Shown one piece after another: positions 23,316 to 31,529 of a stretch of DNA of 43,335 bases. The DNA lies in contig JAQXJB010000028.1 in assembly GCA_029008095.1 (NCBI GenBank), positions 1 to 43,335 on the forward strand, given 5' to 3'. Source of the DNA: Clostridiales bacterium (lineage in GTDB: Bacteria > Bacillota > Clostridia > Oscillospirales > Oscillospiraceae). Position numbers and translations under genes: made by a program. Within the stretch, counting starts at the first letter, position 1. Each line of letters opens with the position of its first letter. A model generated the notes under the pieces. That model was not told the DNA's origin. It worked only from the letters and a program-made list of their open reading frames with translations, and ran no database searches.

Positions 23316-23981
23316 TTATTCGGCAGCAATCTCATTGAGTTCCGTCAGCATGTTGTCCAATTGCACCGAATAGGAGGCCAGCGCATATCCTGTATAATCT
23401 TCGAAGGGGCCTTTGGACATGACCGACAGAATATAGTCATTATCCGTAACATAGGCACTGCATTGCTTTGCGGTGGAATACACTGTATCGTCATAGTATG
23501 CGGTCCCCTCGCCCTTCGAAATGAAGCAGAGGAAGCGCCCGTTTACCGGATATGTATCAAAGCTGTCAAAGAACAGCGTAGATCCAAAGAACAGACTGAT
23601 TTCATCGCCCTCCGCCAACGTGCCGTCGCCATACAGCAAATCGCTGATTTTTACAGGGAGATACGCACATTCTACGGCATTGGGAAACGGCTCGTCCGCG
23701 TCGCCGGTCGTGGATGCGGAGAAGTTTTTGGTAAACCACTCATCCGTTACTGTTACGACAGCAACGGCGTTGCTTTTCGCCGCGGCTTTTTCAAATGTGA
23801 TCGGATCGCCCGAGGTCATAGAGCGGTCATCCAGCGGATATGTATCACGGAGCAGCGCTATTTCCTCGCCGCTTAAAACATCCATCTCATTTTTCGGGGC
23901 GCAGGAGCAGAGCATTATGATAAGAGCCAAGGCTGCAAAAAGCGCAGACAGCAGCCTGACGCAAAGCTTTCTTTTTACCAT
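23316..23981 (-). CDS. Small lipoprotein of unknown function
   Basis: A 221-residue secreted lipoprotein. The signal sequence KRKLCVRLLSALFAALALII runs into the lipobox LCSC at about residues 23-26. The mature part (about 195 residues) is mainly beta, with segments such as AVAVVTVTDEWFTKN and LPVKISDLLYGDGTLAEGDEISLFFG. This pattern recalls small lipoproteins that are often next to signalling genes, but no family was recognised. GGAGGTGG precedes ATG 23981. It has a consensus promoter at 24012-24040 and appears monocistronic. It is convergent with the Dlt-like operon. Confidence 0.75.
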   Translation of the reverse strand: MVKRKLCVRLLSALFAALALIIMLCSCAPKNEMDVLSGEEIALLRDTYPLDDRSMTSGDPITFEKAAAKSNAVAVVTVTDEWFTKNFSASTTGDADEPFPNAVECAYLPVKISDLLYGDGTLAEGDEISLFFGSTLFFDSFDTYPVNGRFLCFISKGEGTAYYDDTVYSTAKQCSAYVTDNDYILSVMSKGPFEDYTGYALASYSVQLDNMLTELNEIAAE

Positions 23982-24011
23982 ATGTCTCCACCTCCAATGC
24001 TTATTAACAAA

Positions 24012-24040
24012 ATTATACAAAGCCGGTTTTTTCTTGTCAA
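24012..24040 (-). promoter_or_regulatory. Consensus promoter of the small lipoprotein gene
   Basis: On the minus strand TTGACA (24040-24035), 17-bp spacer, TATAAT (24017-24012): all twelve positions match consensus. Confidence 0.85.
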
Positions 24041-24083
24041 GCATCGCGGACATCCCTCCGCCCGCAAGCCCTCCCGAACGCCA

Positions 24084-24109
24084 AAGGACACGGCGAAAAC
24101 CGTGTCCTT
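24084..24109. terminator. Hairpin downstream of the ylmC-like gene
   Basis: Perfect 10-bp stem AAGGACACGG/CCGTGTCCTT with loop CGAAAA. No strong T-tract on the minus strand; a possible weak terminator. Confidence 0.4.
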
Positions 24110-24125
24110 CGCTCACGCTCCGTAT

Positions 24126-24143
24126 TAAGGAAGCTCTGATTAA
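24126..24143 (+). repeat. Solitary end of the MITE-like element
   Basis: AAGGAAGCTCTGATTAAAA closely matches the left end of the element at 7123-7140. Only one end is present. It overlaps the stop codon of the ylmC-like gene, so the last codon or stop may derive from an insertion remnant. Confidence 0.55.
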
Positions 24144-24418
24144 AACCAAAACTTCTTCGACCGCTTTTCCCGCCGGTACTCTCCCGATACCTCCACGAGG
24201 ATGATATCGTCGCCGATGCGCTTTATGCGCTCCCAGGCTATTATGTAGTCGTCCTCCCGGCCGAAAAGTCCGAAGACGCGGCAAGGTCCAGGCACCACCA
24301 GCGCCACGATGCGTCCATCCGCAATGTCCAGGAAAACATCGTCAACAAAGCCCATGCGGTGTCCGTTGCATACGTTTATGACCTCCTTGCACCGCAGGTC
24401 GGCTATTCTGCATCCCAC
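24140..24418 (-). CDS. YlmC/YmxH-family PRC-barrel sporulation-associated protein
   Basis: A 92-residue PRC-barrel protein (CRIADLRCKEVINVCNGHRMGFVDDVFLDIADGRIVALVV, then a second barrel half). YlmC/YmxH proteins in Firmicutes are sporulation-linked and of unresolved function; a gene of this family commonly follows sigG in Clostridia, as here (92 bp after it). The start is GTG 24418, with GGGAGGTG 7 nt upstream. The C-terminus is basic (YRREKRSKKFWF) and its stop codon falls in the solitary MITE end. Confidence 0.82.
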   Translation of the reverse strand: MGCRIADLRCKEVINVCNGHRMGFVDDVFLDIADGRIVALVVPGPCRVFGLFGREDDYIIAWERIKRIGDDIILVEVSGEYRREKRSKKFWF

Positions 24419-24510
24419 GCGCTCACCTCCCGATATTTCTGTCCCGTGCGCGGAGCCGAAGGGCTCCGCGCTTTGCTATATTTATCTATACTCGCCCGTG
24501 GGCCATACTA

Positions 24511-25284
24511 TTACATATTCTTCTTTATCTGGTTTATGGCGTTCTTCTCAAGGCGCGATACCTGCGCCTGGCTTATACCCACCTCGGCGGAGACTTCCAT
24601 CTGGGTCTTGCCGGCGTAAAAGCGCAGGGCGAGGATATGCTTCTCCCGCTCGCCCAGCTTGTTTATGGCCTCGGAAAGGGCTATTTGCTCCATCCAGCTC
24701 TCGTCCGTATTCTTGGTATCGCTGACCTGATCCATAACGTATATCGCGTCGCCGCTGCCGGTATAGACCGGCTCATAGAGGGAGACCGGCTCCATGATAG
24801 CGTCGATGGCGAAGACCACGTCCTGCCGCTTTATTCCAAGCTCCTTCGCTATGTCCTCCACGGTGGGCTCGCGCTGATTTTGGTTTATAAGCCGCTCCTT
24901 GGCCTGAAGCACCTTATAGGCCGTGTCCCGCATGGAGCGGCTGACGCGAACGGCGCTGTTATCCCGGAGATAGCGGCGTATCTCGCCGATTATCATCGGC
25001 ACTCCGTAGGTGGAAAAGCGCACATTCTGGTTTATATCAAAGTTATCGATAGCCTTTATCAGGCCGATGCAGCCCACCTGAAAGAGGTCGTCGGCATTCT
25101 CCCCCCGGCCGGAAAACTTCTGTATCAACGAGAGCACCAGACGCAGATTGCCCGCGATAAGCTCCTCCCTCGCCTTTTTGTCCCCCGCCTTGCTCCGCCG
25201 CAGAAGCTCCATCGTCTCGTCCGGCTTCAGCACCTTCAGCTTCGCCGTGTTCACTCCGCTGAGCTCCACCTTGCTCTGTATCAT
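24511..25284 (-). CDS. sigG: RNA polymerase sporulation sigma factor SigG
   Basis: A 257-residue sigma-70-family factor that directs late forespore transcription. The N-terminus KVELSGVNTAKLKVLKPDETMELLRR is characteristic of sigma-G. Region 2 (NLRLVLSLIQKFSGRGENADDLFQVGCIGLIKAIDNF, about residues 45-82) and region 4 (EREKHILALRFYAGKTQMEVSAEVGISQAQVSRLEKNAINQIKK) are complete. ATG 25284 lies 9 nt after CGGGGAGG. That Shine-Dalgarno is complementary to an upstream CCTCCCCG in the leader. A PurF-like and a TrpB2 gene separate it from sigE, unlike the contiguous spoIIGA-sigE-sigG of Bacillus. Confidence 0.93.
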   Translation of the reverse strand: MIQSKVELSGVNTAKLKVLKPDETMELLRRSKAGDKKAREELIAGNLRLVLSLIQKFSGRGENADDLFQVGCIGLIKAIDNFDINQNVRFSTYGVPMIIGEIRRYLRDNSAVRVSRSMRDTAYKVLQAKERLINQNQREPTVEDIAKELGIKRQDVVFAIDAIMEPVSLYEPVYTGSGDAIYVMDQVSDTKNTDESWMEQIALSEAINKLGEREKHILALRFYAGKTQMEVSAEVGISQAQVSRLEKNAINQIKKNM

Positions 25285-25293
25285 CCGCGATAG

Positions 25294-25336
25294 CCTCCCC
25301 GTTTTTATCTGTGTTAGAAGTATTTCCCCGGGGAGG
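25294..25336 (-). promoter_or_regulatory. Shine-Dalgarno-masking hairpin of sigG
   Basis: In transcript sense CCTCCCCG (25336-25329) pairs perfectly with CGGGGAGG (25301-25294), the sigG Shine-Dalgarno, across a 27-nt loop. The leader ATGAAAAATCCTCCCCGGGG also resembles the left end of the AAAAATCCTCC repeat family, so this may be a decayed copy. Confidence 0.55.
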
Positions 25337-25347
25337 ATTTTTCATAC
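25318..25347 (-). promoter_or_regulatory. Possible sigma-F/sigma-G promoter of sigG
   Basis: On the minus strand GTATG (25347-25343), 18-bp spacer, AATACTT (25324-25318), compared with the sigma-G pattern GHATR and CATnHTA. A partial match only. Confidence 0.35.
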
Positions 25348-25415
25348 GGACGAACGCCTGACAAAAGACCTCAGTTTTTTCATATATTGTTTGTGACTAT
25401 TTTTTCAAAAACCTA

Positions 25416-25445
25416 TTGGACCTGAGCATTGAAATATGCTATACT
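25416..25445 (+). promoter_or_regulatory. Promoter of the PurF-like gene
   Basis: TTGGAC (25416-25421), 18-bp spacer, TATACT (25440-25445). Confidence 0.6.
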
Positions 25446-25489
25446 GTAGTCTGTAAAAGTATTCACTCTATCGAAAAGGAGCACTTTCA

Positions 25490-26896
25490 ATGGGCGTATT
25501 TTTTGGCGTCGCATCAAAAAACGACTGCGTATTTGACCTTTTCTTCGGCACCGACTATCATTCACATCTCGGCACCAAGCGCGCCGGCCTTACCGTATAC
25601 GGAGAAAACGGCTTTAAGCGCGCTATCCACAATATTGAAAATTCCCCCTTCCGCACAAAATTTGAGCATGATATAGACGACATGGCCGGTCACATCGGCA
25701 TAGGCTGCATCTCGGACGGCGATTCCCAGCCGCTTATCATCCGCTCCCATCTCGGCGTTTACGCCATCACCACCGTGGGACGCATCAACAATATTGAAGA
25801 GCTGGCAAAGCACGCCTTTGAAGAGGGCGCTATCCATTTTCTCGAAATGAGCGGCGGCGGCATTAACTCCACCGAGCTTATGGCCGCTCTCATAAACAGC
25901 CAGGCCACTATTCCCGAGGGCATCAAGTACGCCCAGAGCCTCATTGACGGCTCAATGTCCCTGCTTGTAATGACCGCCGAGGGTATTTACGCCGCCAGAG
26001 ACCGGCTGGGACGTACCCCCATCATAATCGGCAAAAAGGAGGACGCCTTCTGCGCATCCTTTGAGTCCTTTGCCTTCCTCAACCTGGGCTATGACAGCTA
26101 TAAGGAGCTCGGCCCCGGTGAGATAGACTTCGTAACGGCGGAGTCCGTCGAGGTCATCGTTCCGCCCGGAGAGGAAATGAAAATATGCACCTTCCTCTGG
26201 ACCTACTTCGGCTATCCCACCTCCACCTATGAGGGCACCAACGTGGAGATGATGCGCTATAAGTGCGGCGACATGCTTGCCGCCCGGGACAACGTGGAAG
26301 CAGACTGCGTGGCCGGCGTTCCCGATTCCGGCACACCCCACGCCATCGGCTACTCCAACCGCTCCGGCATTCCCTTTGCCCGTCCCTTCATCAAGTATAC
26401 TCCCACATGGCCCCGTTCCTTCATGCCCCAGAAGCAGAAGCAGCGCGACCTTATCGCCCGCATGAAGCTTATCCCCGTGGATGCGCTTATCCGTGACAAG
26501 CGCCTGCTGCTCATCGACGATTCCCTTGTGCGTGGAACCCAGCTTCGAGAGACCACGGAGTTCCTCTATCACAGCGGCGCAAAGGAGGTACATATCCGTC
26601 TTTCCTGCCCTCCCATCATGTACGGCTGCAAGTATCTGAATTTCTCCCGTTCCACCTCGGAGATGGATCTTATCAGCCGCCGCGTTATCAACAAGCTGGA
26701 GGGCGGCGAGTGTCCCGCCGAGAAACTGCAGACCTACGCCGACCCGGACACCTCCGAGTACGCAAACATGGTCGAGGATATCCGCAAGCAGCTCAAGTTC
26801 ACCTCGCTTAAATATCACCGTCTGGACGACATGATAGAGTCCACCGGCGTTTCCCCCTGCAAGCTCTGCACCTATTGCTGGAACGGCAAGGAATAA
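25490..26896 (+). CDS. Amidophosphoribosyltransferase-like protein lacking the N-terminal cysteine
   Basis: A 468-residue PurF homologue: an N-terminal glutaminase-type (Ntn) domain and a C-terminal phosphoribosyltransferase domain with the PRPP motif LLLIDDSLVRGTQL (about residues 344-357). In PurF, glutamine-derived ammonia is joined to PRPP to start purine synthesis. Here the protein begins MGVFFGVASKNDC where PurF has (M)CGxxG, so the nucleophilic cysteine is replaced by Gly. The C-terminal cysteines (CKLCTYC) recall the 4Fe-4S ligands of Bacillus-type PurF. AAAGGAG precedes ATG 25490 and no in-frame propeptide extends it. It may be ammonia-dependent, regulatory or a paralogue with another job. 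It stands alone between sporulation genes. Confidence 0.82.
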   Translation: MGVFFGVASKNDCVFDLFFGTDYHSHLGTKRAGLTVYGENGFKRAIHNIENSPFRTKFEHDIDDMAGHIGIGCISDGDSQPLIIRSHLGVYAITTVGRINNIEELAKHAFEEGAIHFLEMSGGGINSTELMAALINSQATIPEGIKYAQSLIDGSMSLLVMTAEGIYAARDRLGRTPIIIGKKEDAFCASFESFAFLNLGYDSYKELGPGEIDFVTAESVEVIVPPGEEMKICTFLWTYFGYPTSTYEGTNVEMMRYKCGDMLAARDNVEADCVAGVPDSGTPHAIGYSNRSGIPFARPFIKYTPTWPRSFMPQKQKQRDLIARMKLIPVDALIRDKRLLLIDDSLVRGTQLRETTEFLYHSGAKEVHIRLSCPPIMYGCKYLNFSRSTSEMDLISRRVINKLEGGECPAEKLQTYADPDTSEYANMVEDIRKQLKFTSLKYHRLDDMIESTGVSPCKLCTYCWNGKE

Positions 26897-26903
26897 AGAT
26901 TTC

Positions 26904-26940
26904 ACCCCCTCTTCGGCTCTCGAAGAGGGGGTTCGCGTTT
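26904..26940. terminator. Bidirectional terminator between purF-like and trpB2
   Basis: CCCCCTCTTCG/CGAAGAGGGGG, 11-bp perfect stem with loop GCTCT, flanked by T-rich sequence on both sides. Confidence 0.8.
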
Positions 26941-26956
26941 CATTTTCCGGTTTATG

Positions 26957-28330
26957 TCAGTCCACCTTGGGGAGTCTGTCGATATTTGCCTGTATCTCCT
27001 CGTCGCTGGGAATATAATCCGTCATAGCTCCGTCGTGGAACTTTTCATAGGCCACCATATCGAAGTATCCGGTACCCGTAAGGCCGAACACAATGGTCTT
27101 TTCTTCGCCTGTCTCTTTACACCTCATCGCCTCATCGATGGCGACCTTTATGGCGTGGCTGCTCTCGGGTGCGGGCAGGATGCCTTCCACTCTGGCGAAC
27201 TGCTCCGCAGCCTGGAAAACCTCCGTCTGCTTAACGGACACAGCCTCCATGAGGCCATCGTCATATAGCTGGGAAAGCGTGGTGCTCATGCCATGATACC
27301 GCAGGCCGCCCGCGTGGTTCGCGGCGGGAATGAAGCTGCTGCCCAGCGTATACATCTTGGCAAGGGGACATACCATGCCGGTATCACAGAAATCATAGGC
27401 GAATTTTCCTCTGGTAAAGCTGGGGCAGGAGGCGGGTTCTACGGCAATAATACGGTAATCAGCCTCGCCGCGAAGCTTTTCTCCCATAAATGGAGCGATA
27501 AGGCCGCCGAGATTGGAGCCGCCGCCGGCGCAGCCGATAATGATGTCCGGCTTGATGCCGTATTTATCAAGAGCCGCTTTGGTCTCAAGGCCTATCACCG
27601 ACTGATGCAGCAGCACCTGATTGAGCACGCTGCCAAGAACATAGCGGTAGCCCTCTCTGGTAGTGGCGGCCTCCACGGCCTCGGAGATTGCGCAGCCCAG
27701 GCTGCCCGTGGTTCCCGGGAACTCGGCAAGTATTTTCTTTCCCACCTCGGTTTCCATAGAGGGCGAGGGCGTCACCGAGGCGCCGTAGGTACGCATCACC
27801 TCTCTGCGGAAGGGCTTCTGCTCATAGGAGACCTTGACCATATACACCTTGCAGTCGAGTTCAAAGTAGGAGCAGGCCATAGAGAGCGCCGTGCCCCACT
27901 GACCGGCTCCGGTCTCGGTCGTAACGCCTTTCAGCCCCTGCTTCTTGGCATAATAGGCCTGGGCGATGGCAGAATTGAGCTTATGGCTGCCGCTGGTATT
28001 GTTTCCCTCAAATTTGTAATATATCTTCGCCGGAGTGCCCAGCTTTTTCTCCAGGCAATATGCCCGGACAAGGGGAGACGGACGGTACATCTTATAAAAA
28101 TCTCTTATCTCCTCAGGTATCTCAAAATACGCGGTGGTATCGTCAAGCTCCTGCTTTACAAGCTCTTCGCAGAACACACCGGACAGCTCCTCCGCCGTCA
28201 TGGGTCGGAGAGTGCCGGGGTTCAGCAGCGGAGCGGGCTTATTCTTCATATCCGCGCGCATATTATACCAGGCGGTAGGCATTTCCTTTTCGTCCAGATA
28301 AATCTTGTAAGGTATTTTGTTTTCTTTCAT
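26957..28330 (-). CDS. TrpB2-type tryptophan synthase beta-like protein
   Basis: A 457-residue PLP enzyme of the TrpB2 (TrpB-like) group, which condenses indole and serine to tryptophan without needing a TrpA partner. The PLP lysine is in GSHKLNSAIAQAYYAKK (about residue 113), and TETGAGQWG and GCAGGGSNLGG (phosphate loop) are intact. The start is ATG 28330, with AAGGAG 9 nt upstream; an in-frame start at 28459 would lie inside the leader RNA. It is controlled by a tryptophan T-box (28421-28680). No trpA or other trp gene is adjacent, which fits an indole-salvage role. Confidence 0.92.
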   Translation of the reverse strand: MKENKIPYKIYLDEKEMPTAWYNMRADMKNKPAPLLNPGTLRPMTAEELSGVFCEELVKQELDDTTAYFEIPEEIRDFYKMYRPSPLVRAYCLEKKLGTPAKIYYKFEGNNTSGSHKLNSAIAQAYYAKKQGLKGVTTETGAGQWGTALSMACSYFELDCKVYMVKVSYEQKPFRREVMRTYGASVTPSPSMETEVGKKILAEFPGTTGSLGCAISEAVEAATTREGYRYVLGSVLNQVLLHQSVIGLETKAALDKYGIKPDIIIGCAGGGSNLGGLIAPFMGEKLRGEADYRIIAVEPASCPSFTRGKFAYDFCDTGMVCPLAKMYTLGSSFIPAANHAGGLRYHGMSTTLSQLYDDGLMEAVSVKQTEVFQAAEQFARVEGILPAPESSHAIKVAIDEAMRCKETGEEKTIVFGLTGTGYFDMVAYEKFHDGAMTDYIPSDEEIQANIDRLPKVD

Positions 28331-28420
28331 TTTGTTCTTCTCCTTTTCCAATATTTTTTGGCTACTGCCTGCTTCTTTTTGCGCAACGACGCCGAGTGTG
28401 ATTGCCATCGGTAAAACCGC

Positions 28421-28680
28421 AACAAAAAAGCCCTTGACCTGCATGCATATGCAAGTCAAGGGCGAAAAGACAAGTTTTCCGCGGTGCCACCTTGGTTCGA
28501 GCCTGTGACGGCTCCTCTGCGGGATACCAACATATCCCCGACTTCTAACGCGAGTCCTACGTCAGCGCATTAACGCTGCCCTCAACAGTCCATATTACGC
28601 AGACGCTCTTACGGAACTTCCACCACCATCCGCTCGCTTTGAAGAGTTGTTTCTGCCTTTTTTCTGTCTCAACGGTTTGT
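28421..28680 (-). ncRNA. T-box leader with tryptophan specifier
   Basis: On the minus strand the T-box sequence GGTGGCACCGCGG (28491-28479) is followed by a terminator built on CCCTTGACTTGCATATGCATGC and its complement with a T-run (to 28421). Upstream, in the expected stem-I position, TGG followed by A (28592-28590) is a plausible specifier codon for tRNA-Trp, matching the TrpB2 gene downstream. Uncharged tRNA-Trp would favour antitermination. This leader and its promoter occupy most of the gene-free interval 28331-28780. Confidence 0.88.
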
Positions 28681-28697
28681 ATGATTAAGTTGGATTA

Positions 28698-28726
28698 ATA
28701 TTAGCACCCGGTTTTCCGCTTGTCAA
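28698..28726 (-). promoter_or_regulatory. Promoter of the T-box/trpB2 unit
   Basis: On the minus strand TTGACA (28726-28721), 17-bp spacer, TAATAT (28703-28698). Confidence 0.7.
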
Positions 28727-28780
28727 TATCTTTTCTCAAAATATTTCAATAATTTATTTCGGTAAAACGCGCAATTCACA

Positions 28781-29509
28781 CTATATGCCGTTTTTTATCA
28801 TTTCCTTTTTCAAGCGCTGCATGATCCGTTTTTCAAGCCGGGAGATATAGGACTGCGATATGCCCATGCGGTCGGCTACCTCCTTCTGGGTCAGCTCCCG
28901 TCCGTTTTGCAGGCCGAAGCGCATATTGATGATGTCCTGCTCCCGCTCGCTCAAGGTGCCGAGAGCCTCGCGGAGAAGTATTTTATCCGTTTCCTCCTCC
29001 ATTGGCCGCATGACGATGTCATCATCCGTGCCCAGCACCTCGGAAAGCAGCAGCTCATTGCCGTCCCAATCGGTGTTCAGCGGTTCATCCAGAGAGACCT
29101 CCAGCTTCTGATTATTCACCTTGCGCAGGTGCATGAGTATTTCGTTCTCAATGCAGCGGGAGGCGTAGGTTGCCAGCTTGATATTTTTCACCGGGTTATA
29201 GGTGTTCACGGCCTTTATCAGCCCGATAGTGCCGATGGATATAAGGTCCTCCAGATTTATTCCCGTGTTCTCAAACCGTCTGGCGATATAGACCACCAGA
29301 CGAAGATTATGCTCGATGAGGGACTTTTTCGCACCCTCATCCCCCTCTGCAAGAGCCGCGATAAAGCGTTCCTCATCGGTCTTGGACAGCGGCGGCGGCA
29401 AAGTCTCGCTTCCTCCTATGTAATGCACAGGGGGCGCAGCGCGCAGGCCCATGCGCCGAAGCAGCCGTTCCGCAGCCAGCCTGATATTTTCCAGCAGTTT
29501 CATATACAT
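28781..29509 (-). CDS. sigE: RNA polymerase sporulation sigma factor SigE (pro-sigma-E)
   Basis: A 242-residue mother-cell sigma factor. The N-terminal pro-sequence ends around [15 protein letters not shown] (about residues 28-42), the region cut by SpoIIGA to activate it. Region 2 ([37 protein letters not shown]) and region 4 ([49 protein letters not shown]) are complete. It lies 15 bp behind spoIIGA, forming the conserved two-gene operon. Confidence 0.95.
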   Translation of the reverse strand: MYMKLLENIRLAAERLLRRMGLRAAPPVHYIGGSETLPPPLSKTDEERFIAALAEGDEGAKKSLIEHNLRLVVYIARRFENTGINLEDLISIGTIGLIKAVNTYNPVKNIKLATYASRCIENEILMHLRKVNNQKLEVSLDEPLNTDWDGNELLLSEVLGTDDDIVMRPMEEETDKILLREALGTLSEREQDIINMRFGLQNGRELTQKEVADRMGISQSYISRLEKRIMQRLKKEMIKNGI

Positions 29510-29524
29510 TTTTGACCTTCTTTC

Positions 29525-30346
29525 TCACACATCAGCGTTCACTATTGCCGAAAAGCCTCCGTCCGGCGCTACTTCGCCCGGGGTCATTGCCGCGACCATG
29601 CCGCGCAGCTTTCTGCCTCCTATCTCTGCCGCCTCGACCCTGAATGCCAGAAGCAGTCCGTTTTCCACGCCCACGGCGCTGTATGGCAGGAGCTTGAAGC
29701 CCCTACCCAGTCCCTTTTGCCATAGCTGCTCCAGACGTTCCTCCGGTGGACGGCCACGGCTGGCACGGAGCGCGGCGCAGACCTCATCCTCCAGCAGCGG
29801 CAGGAGCTGCTCCTCTCCGGCGATAAGCGCCGCCGCCCCGGATACCGGGTCTCGCAGGCTGCTGCCCGTATCCCGCAGAACCGTGAGACTGATGCTGCGT
29901 CCCCGGTTCCTTATGACCGCCCGCACGGTACCTCCTCCTTTTGCTGCCGAAAAGCGCAGTATGCCGCCCATCAGGGCGTAAGCTGCGGCAAAGCTGAACA
30001 GCATTTGCTTTGCGCCAAAGCCGCCGCAGCAAAGGGATACCGCCAGAACGATACCGGCAAACGCCGCCGAGCAAAGCGCGAATACCGCGCCGCAGCGGGC
30101 AAGGTCTTTCCGCTTTCCAAAGGCCACCAGCAGCATGAGCACAGCAAAAATTAACTTCATAAGCAAGCCGCCCCAAAAGCTCCCCAGCAGTACATACAGC
30201 ACGGAATAAACCGCCCCCACCGCCGAGGCCGCCAGCAGCCGCTTCCAGCTTACCCCGGCGGCACAGAACCTATCTGTTGCCAGAAGGAGCATGAAGTCCG
30301 CCGCCAGCTCTGTGATAATTAGCGAATCAAGATAAATTACTTTCAT
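29525..30346 (-). CDS. spoIIGA: Sporulation sigma-E processing peptidase SpoIIGA
   Basis: A 273-residue aspartic protease that cleaves pro-sigma-E at the sporulation septum. The N-terminal half has about five membrane segments (for example LLAASAVGAVYSVLYVLLGSFWGGLL). The C-terminal half carries the catalytic DTG in LRDTGSSLRDP (about residues 158-168) and the conserved FKLLPYSAVG segment. ATG 30346 is 6 nt after GGGGG; a GTG at 30352 is an alternative adding two residues. sigE follows directly. Confidence 0.92.
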   Translation of the reverse strand: MKVIYLDSLIITELAADFMLLLATDRFCAAGVSWKRLLAASAVGAVYSVLYVLLGSFWGGLLMKLIFAVLMLLVAFGKRKDLARCGAVFALCSAAFAGIVLAVSLCCGGFGAKQMLFSFAAAYALMGGILRFSAAKGGGTVRAVIRNRGRSISLTVLRDTGSSLRDPVSGAAALIAGEEQLLPLLEDEVCAALRASRGRPPEERLEQLWQKGLGRGFKLLPYSAVGVENGLLLAFRVEAAEIGGRKLRGMVAAMTPGEVAPDGGFSAIVNADV

Positions 30347-30419
30347 ATTCACCCCCTGTCGGCAATCTTTCCCGGACGCCGTCCGAGTTCTGACCGGCGG
30401 CTGCCTAAATTATAAAACA

Positions 30420-30455
30420 AGCCCCCTGCGAAAAAGGTCTTTCGCAAGGGGCAAT
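30420..30455 (-). terminator. hisC terminator
   Basis: GCCCCTTGCGAAA pairs with TTTCGCAGGGGGC around a short loop, followed on the minus strand by TTGTTTTATAAT. The same AT-rich stretch could serve the spoIIGA promoter. Confidence 0.7.
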
Positions 30456-30470
30456 ATTTGTCCTAAATTG

Positions 30471-31529
30471 TTATTCGGTTATCTCCTTAACGGCTGCGAT
30501 AAGCGCGTCCATTTCCTCGTCTGAACCAACGCTTATCCGCAGAAAGCCGTCGATGCGGGGCTTTTTGAAATAGCGCACCAGCACCCCATGCTCCCGGAGC
30601 TTTTTGACAAGTTCCTCCGCGCCTATTTTAGTGGGAGCGGCAAAGATAAAGTTCGCAGCAGAGGGCAGGCAGTGGAAACCCAGCTCCCTCAAAGCCGCCA
30701 TACTGCGTTCGCGGGTGGCTATCACCCTTTCGCAGCAGCTTCCGAAATACTCCGCGTCCGCGATAGCCGCCGCGCCGCCGGCAATGGCCACGCGGTCCAG
30801 CGTATAGGAATTGATGGAATTTTTCACCGTGTTCAGGGCGGCGATAAGCCCCGGGTCACCCATTGCCCAGCCCACGCGGAGGCCGGCAAGGGAATAGGAC
30901 TTGCTCGTAGTTCTCACAACAAGGACGTTGGGGTATTGAGCAATCAGCGGCAAGGCCGTCTCGCCTCCGAAGTCCACATAAGCCTCGTCCACTACCACCA
31001 CCGACTCCGGATTGCCAGCCGCGATACGCTCGATGGCCTTGATTGGCAGGGCGATGCCTGTGGGCGCGTTGGGATTGGCGATGATCACGCCGCCGTTGGG
31101 CCGGAGGAAGCCCTCCACGGGGACGGTGAAATCCTCATTCAGAGCCACGGTCTCATAGGGTACCTGATAGAGCCCGGCATAGACCGGGTAGAAGCTGTAT
31201 GTGATATCCGGGAAGAGGATGGGTCTGTCGCTGTCAAAAAATGCCGGAAAGCACATGGCCAGGACCTCGTCTGAGCCGTTGCCCACGAATATACGGTTCT
31301 TTTCCAGGCCGAAGCGGGCGGCGATAGCCTCCACCAGCTCCGTGCACTCCGGGTCGGGATAAAGGCGAAGGGTATCGCCTACGGCGTTCTCCATAGCCGC
31401 CACAGCCGCCGGAGAGGGCGGATAGGGGTTTTCATTTGTGTTGAGCTTTATGTATCGCCTGTCCTTGGGCTGCTCGCCGGGAACATAGGCCTCCAGCTCC
31501 TGTATTCTTTTGCTCCAAAGCTTTTTCAT
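30471..31529 (-). CDS. hisC: Histidinol-phosphate aminotransferase
   Basis: A 352-residue fold-type-I PLP aminotransferase. LNTNENPYPPSPAAV near the N-terminus, NPNAPTG, VVVDEAYVDFGG and the PLP lysine in TTSKSYSLAGLRVGWAMG (about residue 212) are the HisC signatures. It converts imidazole-acetol phosphate to histidinol phosphate; related enzymes also handle aromatic amino acids. The start codon overlaps the stop of the DUF951 gene (4 nt), so the two are coupled. No other his genes are near. Confidence 0.88.
   Translation of the reverse strand: MKKLWSKRIQELEAYVPGEQPKDRRYIKLNTNENPYPPSPAAVAAMENAVGDTLRLYPDPECTELVEAIAARFGLEKNRIFVGNGSDEVLAMCFPAFFDSDRPILFPDITYSFYPVYAGLYQVPYETVALNEDFTVPVEGFLRPNGGVIIANPNAPTGIALPIKAIERIAAGNPESVVVVDEAYVDFGGETALPLIAQYPNVLVVRTTSKSYSLAGLRVGWAMGDPGLIAALNTVKNSINSYTLDRVAIAGGAAAIADAEYFGSCCERVIATRERSMAALRELGFHCLPSAANFIFAAPTKIGAEELVKKLREHGVLVRYFKKPRIDGFLRISVGSDEEMDALIAAVKEITE

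Noticed and set aside
24448-24471. CGCGGAGCC/GGGCTCCGCG hairpin between sigG and the ylmC-like gene as a terminator
   Set aside because: No T-tract on the transcribed strand; a stable hairpin but termination cannot be supported.
25043-25345. Frame MKNPPRGN... upstream of sigG as a separate gene
   Set aside because: Mostly overlaps sigG in another frame; the opening residues come from the decayed AAAAATCCTCC repeat.
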